Of a stretch of 64,000 nucleotides of DNA, positions 36,189 to 45,470 are shown one piece after another. This stretch comes from Ciceribacter sp. T2.26MG-112.2 (GTDB lineage: Bacteria > Pseudomonadota > Alphaproteobacteria > Rhizobiales > Rhizobiaceae). The notes below the pieces were generated by a model that was not told the DNA's origin, did not search any database, and saw only the letters and a list, made by a program, of their open reading frames with translations. Numbering within the stretch: position 1 is the stretch's first letter; the number at the start of each line of letters is the position of its first letter. Location: NCBI RefSeq assembly GCF_900492205.1, contig NZ_UEYQ01000009.1, positions 62,001 through 126,000 on the forward strand, in the 5' to 3' direction. Position numbers and translations under genes: made by a program.

Positions 36189-36514
36189 ATGGTACACATC
36201 CTCTGGTCATCAAGGGCCCGGAGCGATGTGTCAGACATCTGGCTATGGCTTGCCGAAACCGCAAGTCCGGCAATCGCAGATGACAAACTGGACCGGATCA
36301 CCACGCGAAGTCGGCGTTGGCCACCCATCCGATGCTCGGCCCAGCCCGCAAGGACATTGCGGACAACGCCCGGATGCTCGTCTGCGACCGCTGGCTCGTT
36401 CTCTATCTCATCGCAGACGATGGAAATGTCCACATCGCCAGGGTTGTCGATGGCGCACGCGATCCGGCGACGAGCCGCCAGGACTTCAATGCCCCTCGCC
36501 GTGGCTCTTCCTGA
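36189..36514 (+). pseudogene. parE: ParE-family toxin disrupted by a frameshift
   Basis: The first 35 codons read a ParE start (MVHILWSSRARSDVSDIWLWLAETAS..ADDKLDRI). The frame is then lost, and the conserved ParE second half (LATHPMLGPARKDIADNARMLVCDRWLVLYLI, then VHIARVVDGARD) continues one frame away from about 36305. A single-base deletion or insertion near 36296-36315 explains it. A ParE toxin from this locus would not be made unless this is a sequencing error or a programmed shift. Its end overlaps the convergent DUF3422 gene. Confidence 0.85.
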
Positions 36515-37757
36515 TCCGCCTCACCACCCACCAGACGCCCAGCACTGCCAGCGGCACGGACAGCCCGGTGATCACCGCCGGATCGACGGGCAGGAGATCG
36601 TGGCTGATGGCCTTGGCGCCATAGCCGATCAGCCCGACGATGTAATAGGAGATCGCCGCGACCGAGAGGCCTTCGACCGTCTGCTGCAGGCGCAACTGCA
36701 TCTCGGCGCGGCGGTTCATGGTGGCGAGCAGGGCCGAATTCTGGCGCTCGAGTTCGACGTCGATCCAGCTTCGAACGAGGCTGGTGGCGCGCGACAGCTT
36801 GCGCGACAGGTTGGCCAGCCGCTCCTCGACCGACTGGCAGGTGCGCATGGCCGGCGCCAGGCGACGTTCAAGGAAGGCGCCCAGCATTTCGTATCCCGGC
36901 TTCGGGGCTTCATCGAGCGCCTTGACGCGCTCGCGCACGATGCCGTCATAGGCGCGGCTCGCACCGAAGCGATAAAGGCTGAGCGCCGCATTGGCCTCCA
37001 ATTCGGCGGCCAGCCGGGTCAGTTCGGCCAGCATGGTGTCGGCTTCCTCGCGTGCATGGGCCTTCATGCTCTGGGTCACCGCGGTCAGCCCGTCCTCGAT
37101 GCGACGTATGTCCGGCGAGAGTGTCTGTGCCAGCGGCAGGCCGAGCATGGCGAGCGTGCGATAGGTCTCGATGTCGAGCAGGCGCTGGACGAGCGCGCCA
37201 CGCCCGGCTTCGGAAAGGCTGCGGTCGACAACGAGAATGCGCGTCAACCCGTCGCCGTCCTGGCGAAAATCGGTCATCACCGTCGCCTGGCCGTTCTTGA
37301 CGTCGCTGTAGCAGAGGCTGGTCAGATCGAAGAGCTGCATCGCCGCCTCGATCTCGGTACCGTCGCGGCGGATCTCCAGCCGGATGCCCGACATCAGCGG
37401 ACCAGGCGCGGAAAAGCCGTCGCCGAAGGGATGAACGAGGATTTCACCGCCGAAGGCATCGGGCAGCGGCCCGTCCCAGAACCAGGTGGAAAATTCGGTG
37501 TGGCGCTCCCAGCGCAGCGTTCCCTGGCCCCAGGGCATGGCGTGGTGACGGGCATTGCGATCGGGCACGGTCACGCCGCGAGCACGCGACAATTCGGCGA
37601 GCGCGCTGTGATGCACCGCAGAGCCGCCGTCCATCATGAAGGCGAGTTGCACGATCACGCGTTCCGATTTCACCAGCGCATAGGGCCGCGCATGGATCTC
37701 ACCCAGCGCCAGAGCCCGCTCCGGCGACACCGGAAATGCGAAACTACCCTTCCCCAT
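36486..37757 (-). CDS. DUF3422 family membrane-anchored protein
   Basis: 423 residues. Conserved DUF3422 N-terminus (RALALGEIHARPYALVKSERVIVQLAFM, then GTLRWERHTEFSTWFW), long helical middle (residues 190-350) and two C-terminal membrane helices (AAISYYIVGLIGYGAKAI and ITGLSVPLAVLGVWWVVRRI). Widespread in alphaproteobacteria with unknown function; the topology suggests an inner-membrane protein with a large cytoplasmic head. Confidence 0.88.
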   Translation of the reverse strand: MGKGSFAFPVSPERALALGEIHARPYALVKSERVIVQLAFMMDGGSAVHHSALAELSRARGVTVPDRNARHHAMPWGQGTLRWERHTEFSTWFWDGPLPDAFGGEILVHPFGDGFSAPGPLMSGIRLEIRRDGTEIEAAMQLFDLTSLCYSDVKNGQATVMTDFRQDGDGLTRILVVDRSLSEAGRGALVQRLLDIETYRTLAMLGLPLAQTLSPDIRRIEDGLTAVTQSMKAHAREEADTMLAELTRLAAELEANAALSLYRFGASRAYDGIVRERVKALDEAPKPGYEMLGAFLERRLAPAMRTCQSVEERLANLSRKLSRATSLVRSWIDVELERQNSALLATMNRRAEMQLRLQQTVEGLSVAAISYYIVGLIGYGAKAISHDLLPVDPAVITGLSVPLAVLGVWWVVRRIRKSHGEGH

Positions 37758-38058
37758 CAAGTCCGTCTCCCTTTTATCATGGCTGCCTTCCTAGCAAATG
37801 CGCGGCGCAAGCGGCAGGGGGCCGGTTGACGCAAAGCGTAGAGGTGGCCCGTGTCTGCGGCATTTCGCAAAGCGGGACCCAGAAGTCACTCATTAAAACA
37901 TAGCAATTCTGATATTTGTCTATTGCTGGCGATCGCGGAGTCGACAAGAATGATTCTTGAGAACGCAATCGCCATCCTCAACGCGGCTGGTCGGCGCGTC
38001 GATGCCAATTACGATATCGGCAGCACCTGTCCTGCCTGCCGAGCAATGGAGAAACCCC
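37758..38058. other. Intergenic region before the exported helical protein gene
   Basis: About 300 bases without a gene. It has a short AT-rich stretch at 37890-37925 that could hold a promoter for the gene at 38059. No repeat, RNA gene or operator was recognised. Confidence 0.5.
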
Positions 38059-38739
38059 ATGAAGCGACTTATTCCGGCAACCCTGCTTGCGCTTGCGATC
38101 GGCCTGCCCGCCTTTGCCGGCGAGGTCGGCGACTTCGAAACGAAACTGCGCGCCGCCTATGGCGACTACCGAACCGCCCTCTTCGCCACCAATATGGGCA
38201 AGGCCCCGGAATCGACGGCATCGCTGGGCAAATTCGCCAAGGCCTGGTCCGCGATCGCCGCCGAGCCCGCGCCGCCGCACTATGCGGACGATGGCAAATA
38301 TGCCGAAACGCTGGCCGCCGTGACCAAGATCACCGAAGCCGCGACCGCCGAAGTCGCGGCCGGAGAACTTACGAAGGCGCACGACACGCTGGAAGGCATT
38401 CGCGACCAGATCGGCGACCTGCATATCCGCAACGACATCTACAGCTTTTCCGACCGGATGAACGCCTATCACGCCCGCATGGAGGAGGTAATCGCGCTCG
38501 ACCCAGCGGACGCTTCCGGCGTGCATGCCGAGGCGGCCGTCCTGAAATACCTGCTCGGCGACGTGGTCGCCCATCCGCCGAAGGAGGCCGATGCGAGCTA
38601 TAAGGAACTGCTCGGCGCCGTCGAGGCGAGCGTGGCGAAGCTGGAGGGCGCCTCCAAAAGCGGCGATGCCGCAGCGATCAAGGCTGCCATCGACGGGCTC
38701 AAGGCTCCCTATTCCAAGCTGTTCCTCAAGTTCGGCTGA
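38059..38739 (+). CDS. Exported all-helical protein of unknown function
   Basis: 226 residues. Signal peptide (MKRLIPATLLALAIGLPAFAG). The mature part is helical and acidic; segments such as GELTKAHDTLEGIRDQIGDLHIRNDIYSFSDRMNAYHARMEEV recall the helix bundle of cytochrome b562 or c'-like proteins, but no CxxCH heme motif is present. Lies before the lactate cluster without a shared operon; function unknown. Confidence 0.8.
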   Translation: MKRLIPATLLALAIGLPAFAGEVGDFETKLRAAYGDYRTALFATNMGKAPESTASLGKFAKAWSAIAAEPAPPHYADDGKYAETLAAVTKITEAATAEVAAGELTKAHDTLEGIRDQIGDLHIRNDIYSFSDRMNAYHARMEEVIALDPADASGVHAEAAVLKYLLGDVVAHPPKEADASYKELLGAVEASVAKLEGASKSGDAAAIKAAIDGLKAPYSKLFLKFG

Positions 38740-38778
38740 TCGCGGCGACCGGGGCTACTCGTCCCCGCGCACCGCGCC

Positions 38779-38822
38779 CGTTTCGCGACTGACGAAACGC
38801 AACTGGACAAATTAATTGACCA
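38779..38822 (+). promoter_or_regulatory. Two palindromes before the GntR-lut operon
   Basis: First, CGTTTCG at 38779-38785 inverted as CGAAACG at 38793-38799 (7-base spacer). Second, TGGACAAATTAATTGACCA at 38804-38822, an interrupted palindrome fitting TGGnCAAnTnAnTTGnCCA, similar to FadR-subfamily (LldR, PdhR) operators that carry TGGT/ACCA halves. The second lies 43 bases before the regulator start, suggesting autoregulation of the operon. Confidence 0.6.
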
Positions 38823-38824
38823 AT

Positions 38825-38856
38825 CCCTCGACGGCTTGCTAAAAGGCCGCCGAGGG
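38825..38856 (+). promoter_or_regulatory. Hairpin overlapping the ribosome site of the GntR gene
   Basis: CCCTCGACGGC (38825-38835) pairs with GCCGCCGAGGG (38846-38856) with a single mismatch. The right arm overlaps the GAGGGAGGA ribosome site 8 bases before the GTG start, so folding would reduce translation of the regulator. Confidence 0.5.
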
Positions 38857-38864
38857 AGGACGTC

Positions 38865-39707
38865 GTGACGGACAAGGACGAAGGGCTTTTCGCCCAGATC
38901 AGCCATAGCCGCACCGCGAGCGAAGTGGTTCAGCAGATCGAAATGCTGATCCTCGACGGCGTCTTGCGCGACGGAGACCGGCTGCCGGGCGAACGCGATC
39001 TCGCCCAGGATCTCGACGTGTCGCGACCGATTCTCCGTGAGGCGTTGAAGGAACTCGAGGCCCGCGGCCTGCTGGTTTCCCATCATGGCGGCGGTACTTA
39101 TGTCGCCGACATTATCGGGCAGGTATTTTCCAAGCCGATCACCGAACTCATCTCCCGCCATGCCCGGGCCACGCGCGACTATCTCGAATATCGCCGCGAA
39201 CTTGAAGGGCTGACGGCTGAACTTGCCGCCAAGCGCGCCACCGACACCGACCGGGCGCTGCTGACCCGCATCATCGCCGACATGAGACAAGCGCATGAGG
39301 GCGGCAATCCGGAAGAGGAGCTCGCCGCCGACGTCGAGTTTCACAACGCGATCGGCGAAGCGGCCCACAACATCATCCTCCTGCATACCCTGCGGGCATG
39401 TTATCGCCTGCTGTCGGAGGGCATCTTCTTTAACCGCAAGGCGGTGTTCGCGCTTGCCAATGCGCGCGAGCGCCTGCTGGAGCAGCATGTCGCCATCCAC
39501 GATGCGATTCTTTCCGGCGACGGCGAGGCAGCGAAGCGTGCCGCCCAGGCGCATATCGATTTCGTCATGCAGGCGGTCGACGAAGCGACCCGCGCCGACG
39601 AATGGGGCCGGGTGGCGAAGCTTAGGCTCATTCGCCGCGACAACAATCCCCAAGGTTCACGAACCTCCCGCGGCAGCGGCCTGGACAAGACGGAGACATC
39701 CCGATGA
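38865..39707 (+). CDS. GntR-family regulator of lactate use (FadR subfamily, LldR-like)
   Basis: 280 residues from a GTG start with a strong ribosome site. N-terminal winged helix (LPGERDLAQDLDVSRPILREALKELEARGLLVSHHGGGTYV) and a C-terminal FCD domain (ELEGLTAELAAKRATDTDR.., then DVEFHNAIGEAAHN) with metal-binding Asp/His residues. Overlaps lutA by 4 bases. Likely represses or activates lutABC in response to lactate. Confidence 0.88.
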   Translation: MTDKDEGLFAQISHSRTASEVVQQIEMLILDGVLRDGDRLPGERDLAQDLDVSRPILREALKELEARGLLVSHHGGGTYVADIIGQVFSKPITELISRHARATRDYLEYRRELEGLTAELAAKRATDTDRALLTRIIADMRQAHEGGNPEEELAADVEFHNAIGEAAHNIILLHTLRACYRLLSEGIFFNRKAVFALANARERLLEQHVAIHDAILSGDGEAAKRAAQAHIDFVMQAVDEATRADEWGRVAKLRLIRRDNNPQGSRTSRGSGLDKTETSR

Positions 39708-40477
39708 CTGCACCTCGATCGCGCCCGCGCGTCGGCCTGTTCGCCACCTGTCTGGTCGACCTCTTCCGCCCGAACGTCGGCTTTTCCGCCGCAAAGCTGA
39801 TCGAGGATTCGGGCTGCGAGGTGCATGTTCCGATGGCGCAGACCTGCTGCGGCCAGCCGGCCTATAATTCCGGCGACCGCAAGGATACACGCGCACTGGC
39901 GATCCAGGTGATCGAACTGTTCGAGGGCTATGACTATGTCGTGGCGCCGTCCGGCTCATGCGCTGCCATGCTGAAGCACCACTATCCCGAAGTCTTCAAG
40001 GGCGACGTCAAATGGGAAGAGCGCTGTCGGCGCTTCTCGGACAAGGTGTTCGAACTCGTTTCCTTCCTCACCGACGTGATGTTCGTGCCCAGAGTGGATG
40101 CGGCCTTCCAGGGCAGCGTCACCTATCACGACAGCTGTTCGGGGCTTCGCGAACTCGGCGTGGAGAAGCAGCCGCGCAAGCTTCTGGCCACGGTGGATGG
40201 GCTGGAACTCAAGGAAATGGCCGGCAGCGACGTCTGCTGCGGCTTCGGCGGCACGTTCTGCGTCAAGTACTCCGACATATCCGGCACAATCGTGTCCAAG
40301 AAGACGGCGAACATTATGGAGACCGGTGCCGACATGCTTCTCGCTGGCGACATGGGCTGCCTGATGAACATGGCCGGCAAGCTGAGGCGCGAGGGATCGA
40401 CCGTCGAGGTCCGCCATGTCGCCGAGGTGCTGGCCGGCATGACCGATACGAAACCGATCGCCGGCTCGGCCAAGTGA
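39704..40477 (+). CDS. lutA: Lactate utilisation protein A (CCG-domain Fe-S protein)
   Basis: 257 residues with two CCG cysteine-rich domains (QTCCGQPAYNSGD and DVCCGFGGTFCVKY). LutA, LutB and LutC together oxidise L-lactate to pyruvate. ATG overlaps the end of the GntR gene. Homologue of YkgE. Confidence 0.92.
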   Translation: MTAPRSRPRVGLFATCLVDLFRPNVGFSAAKLIEDSGCEVHVPMAQTCCGQPAYNSGDRKDTRALAIQVIELFEGYDYVVAPSGSCAAMLKHHYPEVFKGDVKWEERCRRFSDKVFELVSFLTDVMFVPRVDAAFQGSVTYHDSCSGLRELGVEKQPRKLLATVDGLELKEMAGSDVCCGFGGTFCVKYSDISGTIVSKKTANIMETGADMLLAGDMGCLMNMAGKLRREGSTVEVRHVAEVLAGMTDTKPIAGSAK

Positions 40478-40490
40478 GGGATTGAGCGCC

Positions 40491-41921
40491 ATGCAGTTCA
40501 CCTCTCCCCAGTTCAAGGAAAACGCCGCTCGCGCGCTGATCGATCCGCAGTTGCAAAAGGCCTTGCGGAATGTCGAGACGGGCTTCATCGCCAAGCGCGC
40601 GGCCGCGGCGGCGGCGCTACCGGAATTCGACGCCCTGCGCGACAATGCCCGTGACATCAAGAACCATACGCTCGCCCATCTCGACCTCTATCTGGAAGCC
40701 TATGAGCGGAAGGTGACCGCCGCCGGCGGGCATGTGCATTGGGCCGAAAGCGCCGAGGATGCGCGCCGCATCGTCATGGACATCTGCCGGCGGGTGAAGG
40801 CGAAGACCGTCACCAAGGGCAAATCGATGATCACCGAGGAGATCAACCTCAACGAATTCCTCGAGGCCAACGGTGTGGAGCCGGTCGAGACGGACCTTGG
40901 CGAATACATCATCCAGCTGCGCGGCGAGCATCCGAGCCATATCATCGCGCCCGCCGTGCATCTCAACAAGGAACAGGTGGAGGAAGATTTTCGCCGGGTC
41001 CACACCCATCTCGACGTCAATCGTGACCTGACGGCACCGGAAACGCTTTTGTCGGAAGCGCGCGAGGTGCTGCGCAAGCGCTATTTCCAGGCCGATGTCG
41101 GTATCACCGGCGCCAACTTCCTGATTGCTGAGACCGGCTCATCGGTGATCGTCACCAACGAGGGCAATGGCGATCTCACCCAGACGCTCGGCAAGGTGCA
41201 TGTCGTGGTCGCCTCGATCGAAAAGATCGTGCCGACGCTGGAGGACTGTTCGCAGATCCTGCGCCTGCTCGCCCGCTCGGCGACCGGCCAGGACATGTCG
41301 GTCTACACGACGTTTTCGACCGGCCCTAAGCGGGCGGAGGATCCGGACGGTCCGGACGAATACCATGTGGTCCTGCTCGACAACGGCCGCACCTCGATGC
41401 TCGGCACCGAGTTCCAGGAAATGCTGCGCTGCATCCGCTGCGGCGCCTGCATGAACCACTGTCCCGTCTACCACGCTATCGGCGGCCATGCCTATGGCTC
41501 GGTCTATCCGGGGCCGATGGGCGCGGTATTGACGCCATCGCTGTTCGGTGTGGAGCAGTCGGCTCACCTGCCCAATGCCTCGACCTTCTGCGGCCGTTGC
41601 GAAAGTGTGTGCCCGATGCGCATTCCGCTGCCGAAGATGATGCGCCATTGGCGCGAGCGGGAATTCGAGCGGCATCTGACGCCGGCTTCTGCCCGCTACG
41701 GGCTGTCGGTCTGGGCCTTCTTCGCCAAGCGGCCGAAGCTCTACCGCATGGCGACCACGCTCGCCGCATCGACGCTATCGCTGTTCGGCGGCGCCAACAA
41801 GCGGATCGCCGCGCTGCCGCTCGCCGGCGGCTGGACGAAGTATCGCGACCTGCCCGCACCCGAGGGGCAGACCTTCACGAAAGCCTGGGCGGCACGCCAG
41901 GCGAAGCGGCCGGGAGCATGA
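40491..41921 (+). CDS. lutB: Lactate utilisation protein B
   Basis: 476 residues. LUD domain in the N-terminal two thirds (ITGANFLIAETGSSVIVTNEGNGDLT) and two ferredoxin-like cysteine motifs in the C-terminal part (CIRCGACMNHCPVY and CGRCESVCPMRIP). A TTG 9 bases before the ATG is also in frame but has no better ribosome site. Homologue of YkgF. Confidence 0.92.
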   Translation: MQFTSPQFKENAARALIDPQLQKALRNVETGFIAKRAAAAAALPEFDALRDNARDIKNHTLAHLDLYLEAYERKVTAAGGHVHWAESAEDARRIVMDICRRVKAKTVTKGKSMITEEINLNEFLEANGVEPVETDLGEYIIQLRGEHPSHIIAPAVHLNKEQVEEDFRRVHTHLDVNRDLTAPETLLSEAREVLRKRYFQADVGITGANFLIAETGSSVIVTNEGNGDLTQTLGKVHVVVASIEKIVPTLEDCSQILRLLARSATGQDMSVYTTFSTGPKRAEDPDGPDEYHVVLLDNGRTSMLGTEFQEMLRCIRCGACMNHCPVYHAIGGHAYGSVYPGPMGAVLTPSLFGVEQSAHLPNASTFCGRCESVCPMRIPLPKMMRHWREREFERHLTPASARYGLSVWAFFAKRPKLYRMATTLAASTLSLFGGANKRIAALPLAGGWTKYRDLPAPEGQTFTKAWAARQAKRPGA

Positions 41922-42598
41922 CCATGAACGGCAAATCCGCGATCCTTGCGAAGATCCGCGCCTCGCTGAAGGCGCCGACCGACGACGACGACCGACGTTC
42001 CGTCGTCGCCGCGCGTCTGGCGCAGGCGCCCAAGGGCATCATACCCGCGCGTGGCCAGTTGCCGCCGCCCGAGCGGGTCGCGCTTTTCCGTGCCATGGCG
42101 GAAAAATACAATGCGACCACGGAGCACATCGACGGTCTCGCAGCGCTGCCCGCCTCGGTATCGGCCTACCTCAAGAGCCGCAACCTGCCGGCCGCGATCC
42201 GCATCGGCAATGATCCGCGCCTTGCCACGGCGCCCTGGACCGCAGAGGCGACCCTTGAGATCCGTCACGGCGCCTCCGACGGCCAGGATCTTGCCGCCGT
42301 CAGCCATGCCTTCGGCGCCGTCGCCGAAACCGGCACGCTTGCGCTGCTGTCCGGCCCAGACAATCCGGTGACGCTCAACTTCCTGCCCGAGCATCACATC
42401 GTCGTCGTCAGGGCCGAAGAGATCGCCGGCGACATGGAGACGATCTGGGCAAGGCTGCGCGCCGCGCAAGGCGGGTCCATGCCGCGCACGGTCAACTTCA
42501 TCACCGGGCCGTCGCGCTCGGCCGACATCGAACAGACCTTGCTGCTCGGCGCCCACGGCCCACGGGCGCTGCACATTGTCATTGCCGGCAACCCCTGA
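41918..42598 (+). CDS. lutC: Lactate utilisation protein C (LUD domain)
   Basis: 226 residues with a LUD fold: GAVAETGTLALLSGPDNPVTLNFLPEHHIVVV and SMPRTVNFITGPSRSADIEQTLLLGAHGP are the conserved core. Overlaps lutB by 4 bases. Last gene of the GntR-lutABC operon; no lactate permease lies in the window. Confidence 0.9.
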   Translation: MTMNGKSAILAKIRASLKAPTDDDDRRSVVAARLAQAPKGIIPARGQLPPPERVALFRAMAEKYNATTEHIDGLAALPASVSAYLKSRNLPAAIRIGNDPRLATAPWTAEATLEIRHGASDGQDLAAVSHAFGAVAETGTLALLSGPDNPVTLNFLPEHHIVVVRAEEIAGDMETIWARLRAAQGGSMPRTVNFITGPSRSADIEQTLLLGAHGPRALHIVIAGNP

Positions 42599-42720
42599 CT
42601 GCATCGAAGATGCTTCGCCGCAAGACAAGGCGGGAATAAAATGCCCTCACAATGGAACAAACTTCGGAATTTCGCGTTTGCGATTTGCATTTTCCGAACC
42701 GTTTTTCTATTGTGAGCGAT

Positions 42721-44058
42721 ATGACAAGCTACAATGACGTGTATGCAGCGCCGCGAATTGCGCTCGTCTCCACCCATGGCTATGTGGCTGCCCAGCCGCC
42801 TCTCGGCGCGGCGGATACCGGCGGTCAGGTCGTTTATGTCCTTGAACTGGCGAAGAAACTCGCCCAGCTCGGCCACAAGGTCGACATCTTCACGCGCCGG
42901 TTCGAAGACCAGCCGGAAATCGACGAGGTCGATGCCGACGTTAGGGTCATCCGCATTCCCTGCGGCGGCCGGGACTTCATCCCGAAGGAATACCTGCATC
43001 GCCATCTCAACGAGTGGAACGAGAAGGCTCTCCGCTATATCAAGCGGGAAGGCCTCTCCTATCTCTTCATCAACAGTCACTACTGGGACGCGGGCGTCGC
43101 CGGCCAGAGGCTGTCGGAAGCGCTCAACATTCCGCACATCCACACGCCCCATTCGCTCGGGCTGTGGAAGAAGCGGCAGATGGAAACCGACTATCCCGAG
43201 CGCGCCGACCGGTTCGAGGCGGAGTTCAACTTCAAGGAACGCATCCAGCACGAGCTGATCGTCTACCGCAGCTGCCAGCTGGTGGTCGCGACGACGCCGA
43301 TCCAGCTCGACATGCTGATCGAGGACTATGGCCTCAGCCGCAATCGGGTGCACATGATCCCGCCCGGCTATGACGACAACCGTTTCTATCCCGTATCGGA
43401 AGCCTCGCGCCAGATGATCCGCCAGCGGCTCGGCTTCGAGGGCAAGGTGGTGATGGCGCTCGGCCGGCTTGCCACCAACAAGGGCTACGACCTGTTGATC
43501 GACGGCTTTTCCGTACTGGCCAGCCGTGTGCCAGATGCCCGCCTGCGGCTCGCGCTCGGCGGCGAGAACCTCGACCCGCAGGAGCAGGGCATTCTCGACG
43601 GGCTGAAGAGGCAGGTCGCCGATCTCGGCCTTGCCGACCGCGTCGAATTCACCGGCTTCATAGCGGACGAGGAACTGCCGGATTACTACCGCGCCGCCGA
43701 TCTCTTCGTGCTGTCGAGCCGCTATGAGCCGTTCGGCATGACGGCGATCGAGGCCATGGCGAGCGGCACACCAACCATTGTCACGATCCATGGGGGACTG
43801 TTCCGCGCGGTCAGCTACGGCCGTCACGCACTCTATGCCGATCCCTTCGACAAGGAGGATCTCGGCATCACCATGATGAAGCCGTTCCGCCATCCGCGTT
43901 TGCGGGACCGGCTGTCGCGCATGGGGGCCCACAAGGCCCGCAGCCTGTTCACCTGGACCGGCATCGCGCAGCAACTGGTCGCGCTGGTCGAAGGCCGGCC
44001 GGTAGCACAGGCGCTCGAAGAGTCCGATTGGGCGGAACCATGGAACGACGGCGATTGA
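42721..44058 (+). CDS. mfpsA: Mannosylfructose-phosphate synthase (or sucrose-phosphate synthase), GT4
   Basis: 445 residues. GT4 family: fructose-side motif STHGYVAAQPPLGAADTGGQVVYVLEL, HTPHSLGLWKKRQMETDYPERADRF, and the catalytic E-x7-E in SRYEPFGMTAIEAMASG. The detailed sequence (for example GGRDFIPKEYLHRHL and GLFRAVSYGRHAL) is as I remember Agrobacterium MfpsA, which makes mannosylfructose phosphate from GDP-mannose and fructose 6-phosphate, an osmoprotectant. Sucrose-phosphate synthase is the alternative; sequence alone does not separate them surely. The phosphatase gene overlaps its end. Confidence 0.8.
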   Translation: MTSYNDVYAAPRIALVSTHGYVAAQPPLGAADTGGQVVYVLELAKKLAQLGHKVDIFTRRFEDQPEIDEVDADVRVIRIPCGGRDFIPKEYLHRHLNEWNEKALRYIKREGLSYLFINSHYWDAGVAGQRLSEALNIPHIHTPHSLGLWKKRQMETDYPERADRFEAEFNFKERIQHELIVYRSCQLVVATTPIQLDMLIEDYGLSRNRVHMIPPGYDDNRFYPVSEASRQMIRQRLGFEGKVVMALGRLATNKGYDLLIDGFSVLASRVPDARLRLALGGENLDPQEQGILDGLKRQVADLGLADRVEFTGFIADEELPDYYRAADLFVLSSRYEPFGMTAIEAMASGTPTIVTIHGGLFRAVSYGRHALYADPFDKEDLGITMMKPFRHPRLRDRLSRMGAHKARSLFTWTGIAQQLVALVEGRPVAQALEESDWAEPWNDGD

Positions 44059-44810
44059 AACCGGTCAGGCTGTTCTCCTCCGACCTTGACGGGACGCTCG
44101 CGGGCAATCGCGACGCGTCGCGGCGTTTCGCGGCGTTCTGGCAGGGGCTTGACGTCAGGACCCGGCCGCTGCTGGTCTATAATAGCGGTCGTCTGGTCGA
44201 TGACATCCTGTCGTTCATCGATGAGGAAGGTCTTCCGCCGGCCGACCTGCTGATCGGCGGCGTTGGTACGATGATGGCAACTGACGCCTCGGGTGGATTG
44301 GAGGCCGAATATGCCGACTTCATCGGCGGCGATTACGACGCGGCCGGCATAGCGGGCCTGGTGAGCGACTTTCCAGGATTGGAACGGCAGCCTGACCGCT
44401 ATCAGCATGATCACAAGTCCAGCTGGTATCTGCACGACGCCACACGAGAGCGACTGGCAGAACTCGAAGAACGCATCGTCGTCGCCGGCCATCAGGTCAA
44501 GATCGTCTATTCGAGCGACCGCGATCTCGACATTCTCCCTGCCAATGCCGACAAGGGCAATGCGCTTGTCTGGCTCAGCCGCAAGCTCGGTGTCAGACTG
44601 GATGAGATCGTCGTCGCCGGCGATACCGGCAATGATACCGACATGTTCGTGCTCGACGGGGTGCGTGGCATCATCCCGGCGAACGGGCGTGACGAACTGA
44701 GATTGCGCTTTGCCGCCGACGATCGGGTCTACCAGGCAATCGGCCGTGAAGCCGATGGGGTGATCGAGGGCCTGCGCCACTGGCTCGGCCATCAGCCGGG
44801 CTCGGCCTGA
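44040..44810 (+). CDS. mfppB: Mannosylfructose-phosphate phosphatase (or sucrose-phosphatase), HAD type
   Basis: 256 residues. HAD motif I DLDGT at residues 15-19, motif II in LLVYNSGRL, and motif III/IV in EIVVAGDTGNDTDMF: the sucrose-phosphatase-like class with a C2 cap. It overlaps the synthase by 19 bases in another frame, a firm sign of one operon. Completes synthesis of the disaccharide osmolyte. Confidence 0.82.
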   Translation: MERRRLKPVRLFSSDLDGTLAGNRDASRRFAAFWQGLDVRTRPLLVYNSGRLVDDILSFIDEEGLPPADLLIGGVGTMMATDASGGLEAEYADFIGGDYDAAGIAGLVSDFPGLERQPDRYQHDHKSSWYLHDATRERLAELEERIVVAGHQVKIVYSSDRDLDILPANADKGNALVWLSRKLGVRLDEIVVAGDTGNDTDMFVLDGVRGIIPANGRDELRLRFAADDRVYQAIGREADGVIEGLRHWLGHQPGSA

Positions 44811-44969
44811 CCAATATTGACAATTTCCGGCGAAATGCTTGACGCAATCGAACCGGCTCACAAAATTGACGGGAATGCGGTGCTGTCGTGGATAAGCTGT
44901 CGGCTCGGCCGCGAATCAGCGTAGTCTAATTCAACACGCAAGTGGGAGGCGTCTTCAACCTTGACAATC

Positions 44970-45470
44970 ATGAGCCGGATCGCGTCCGATGTTCAACTGA
45001 TGCTGCGGCGTCCACCCCGCCAGCAATATGCGGCCCTGTGCTTTCGCAAGCGCAAGAAACAGGCCGCTCCGGAGGTCCTGCTCGTCACCAGCCGGGACAC
45101 CGGCCGCTGGGTCATTCCGAAGGGGTGGCCGATGCGGGGCAAGAAGTCCCATCTGGTCGCCGAGCGCGAGGCTTACGAAGAGGCGGGCGTCAAGGGCAAT
45201 GTCTCACGCGAGCCGATCGGCTATTACACCTACCACAAGGGCATGAACGACGGGCTGAAGGTCGCCTGTCGCGTCCAGGTGCACGCACTGGAGGTGAAGG
45301 AACTGCTGAAGGAATTCCCGGAGAAGGGAACCCGTCGGCTGGAATGGGTCAGTTGCGAGGAGGCCGCCGCCCGGGTGCAGGAGCCGGAACTGAAGGTGCT
45401 GTTCCATGCCTTCGCCCAGAAATTGCTGAATGGCGCGCTCGCGCCCGGCCAATTGCCGGAATCCCCCTAG
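44970..45470 (+). CDS. Nudix hydrolase
   Basis: 166 residues. Nudix box GKKSHLVAEREAYEEAGVKG shows the REXXEE core in REAYEEAG and an upstream RWVIPKGWP. Hydrolyses nucleoside diphosphates linked to a moiety, substrate unknown. A TTG 9 bases upstream lies better from a GGGAGG ribosome site, so the true start may be 44961. Confidence 0.88.
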   Translation: MSRIASDVQLMLRRPPRQQYAALCFRKRKKQAAPEVLLVTSRDTGRWVIPKGWPMRGKKSHLVAEREAYEEAGVKGNVSREPIGYYTYHKGMNDGLKVACRVQVHALEVKELLKEFPEKGTRRLEWVSCEEAAARVQEPELKVLFHAFAQKLLNGALAPGQLPESP

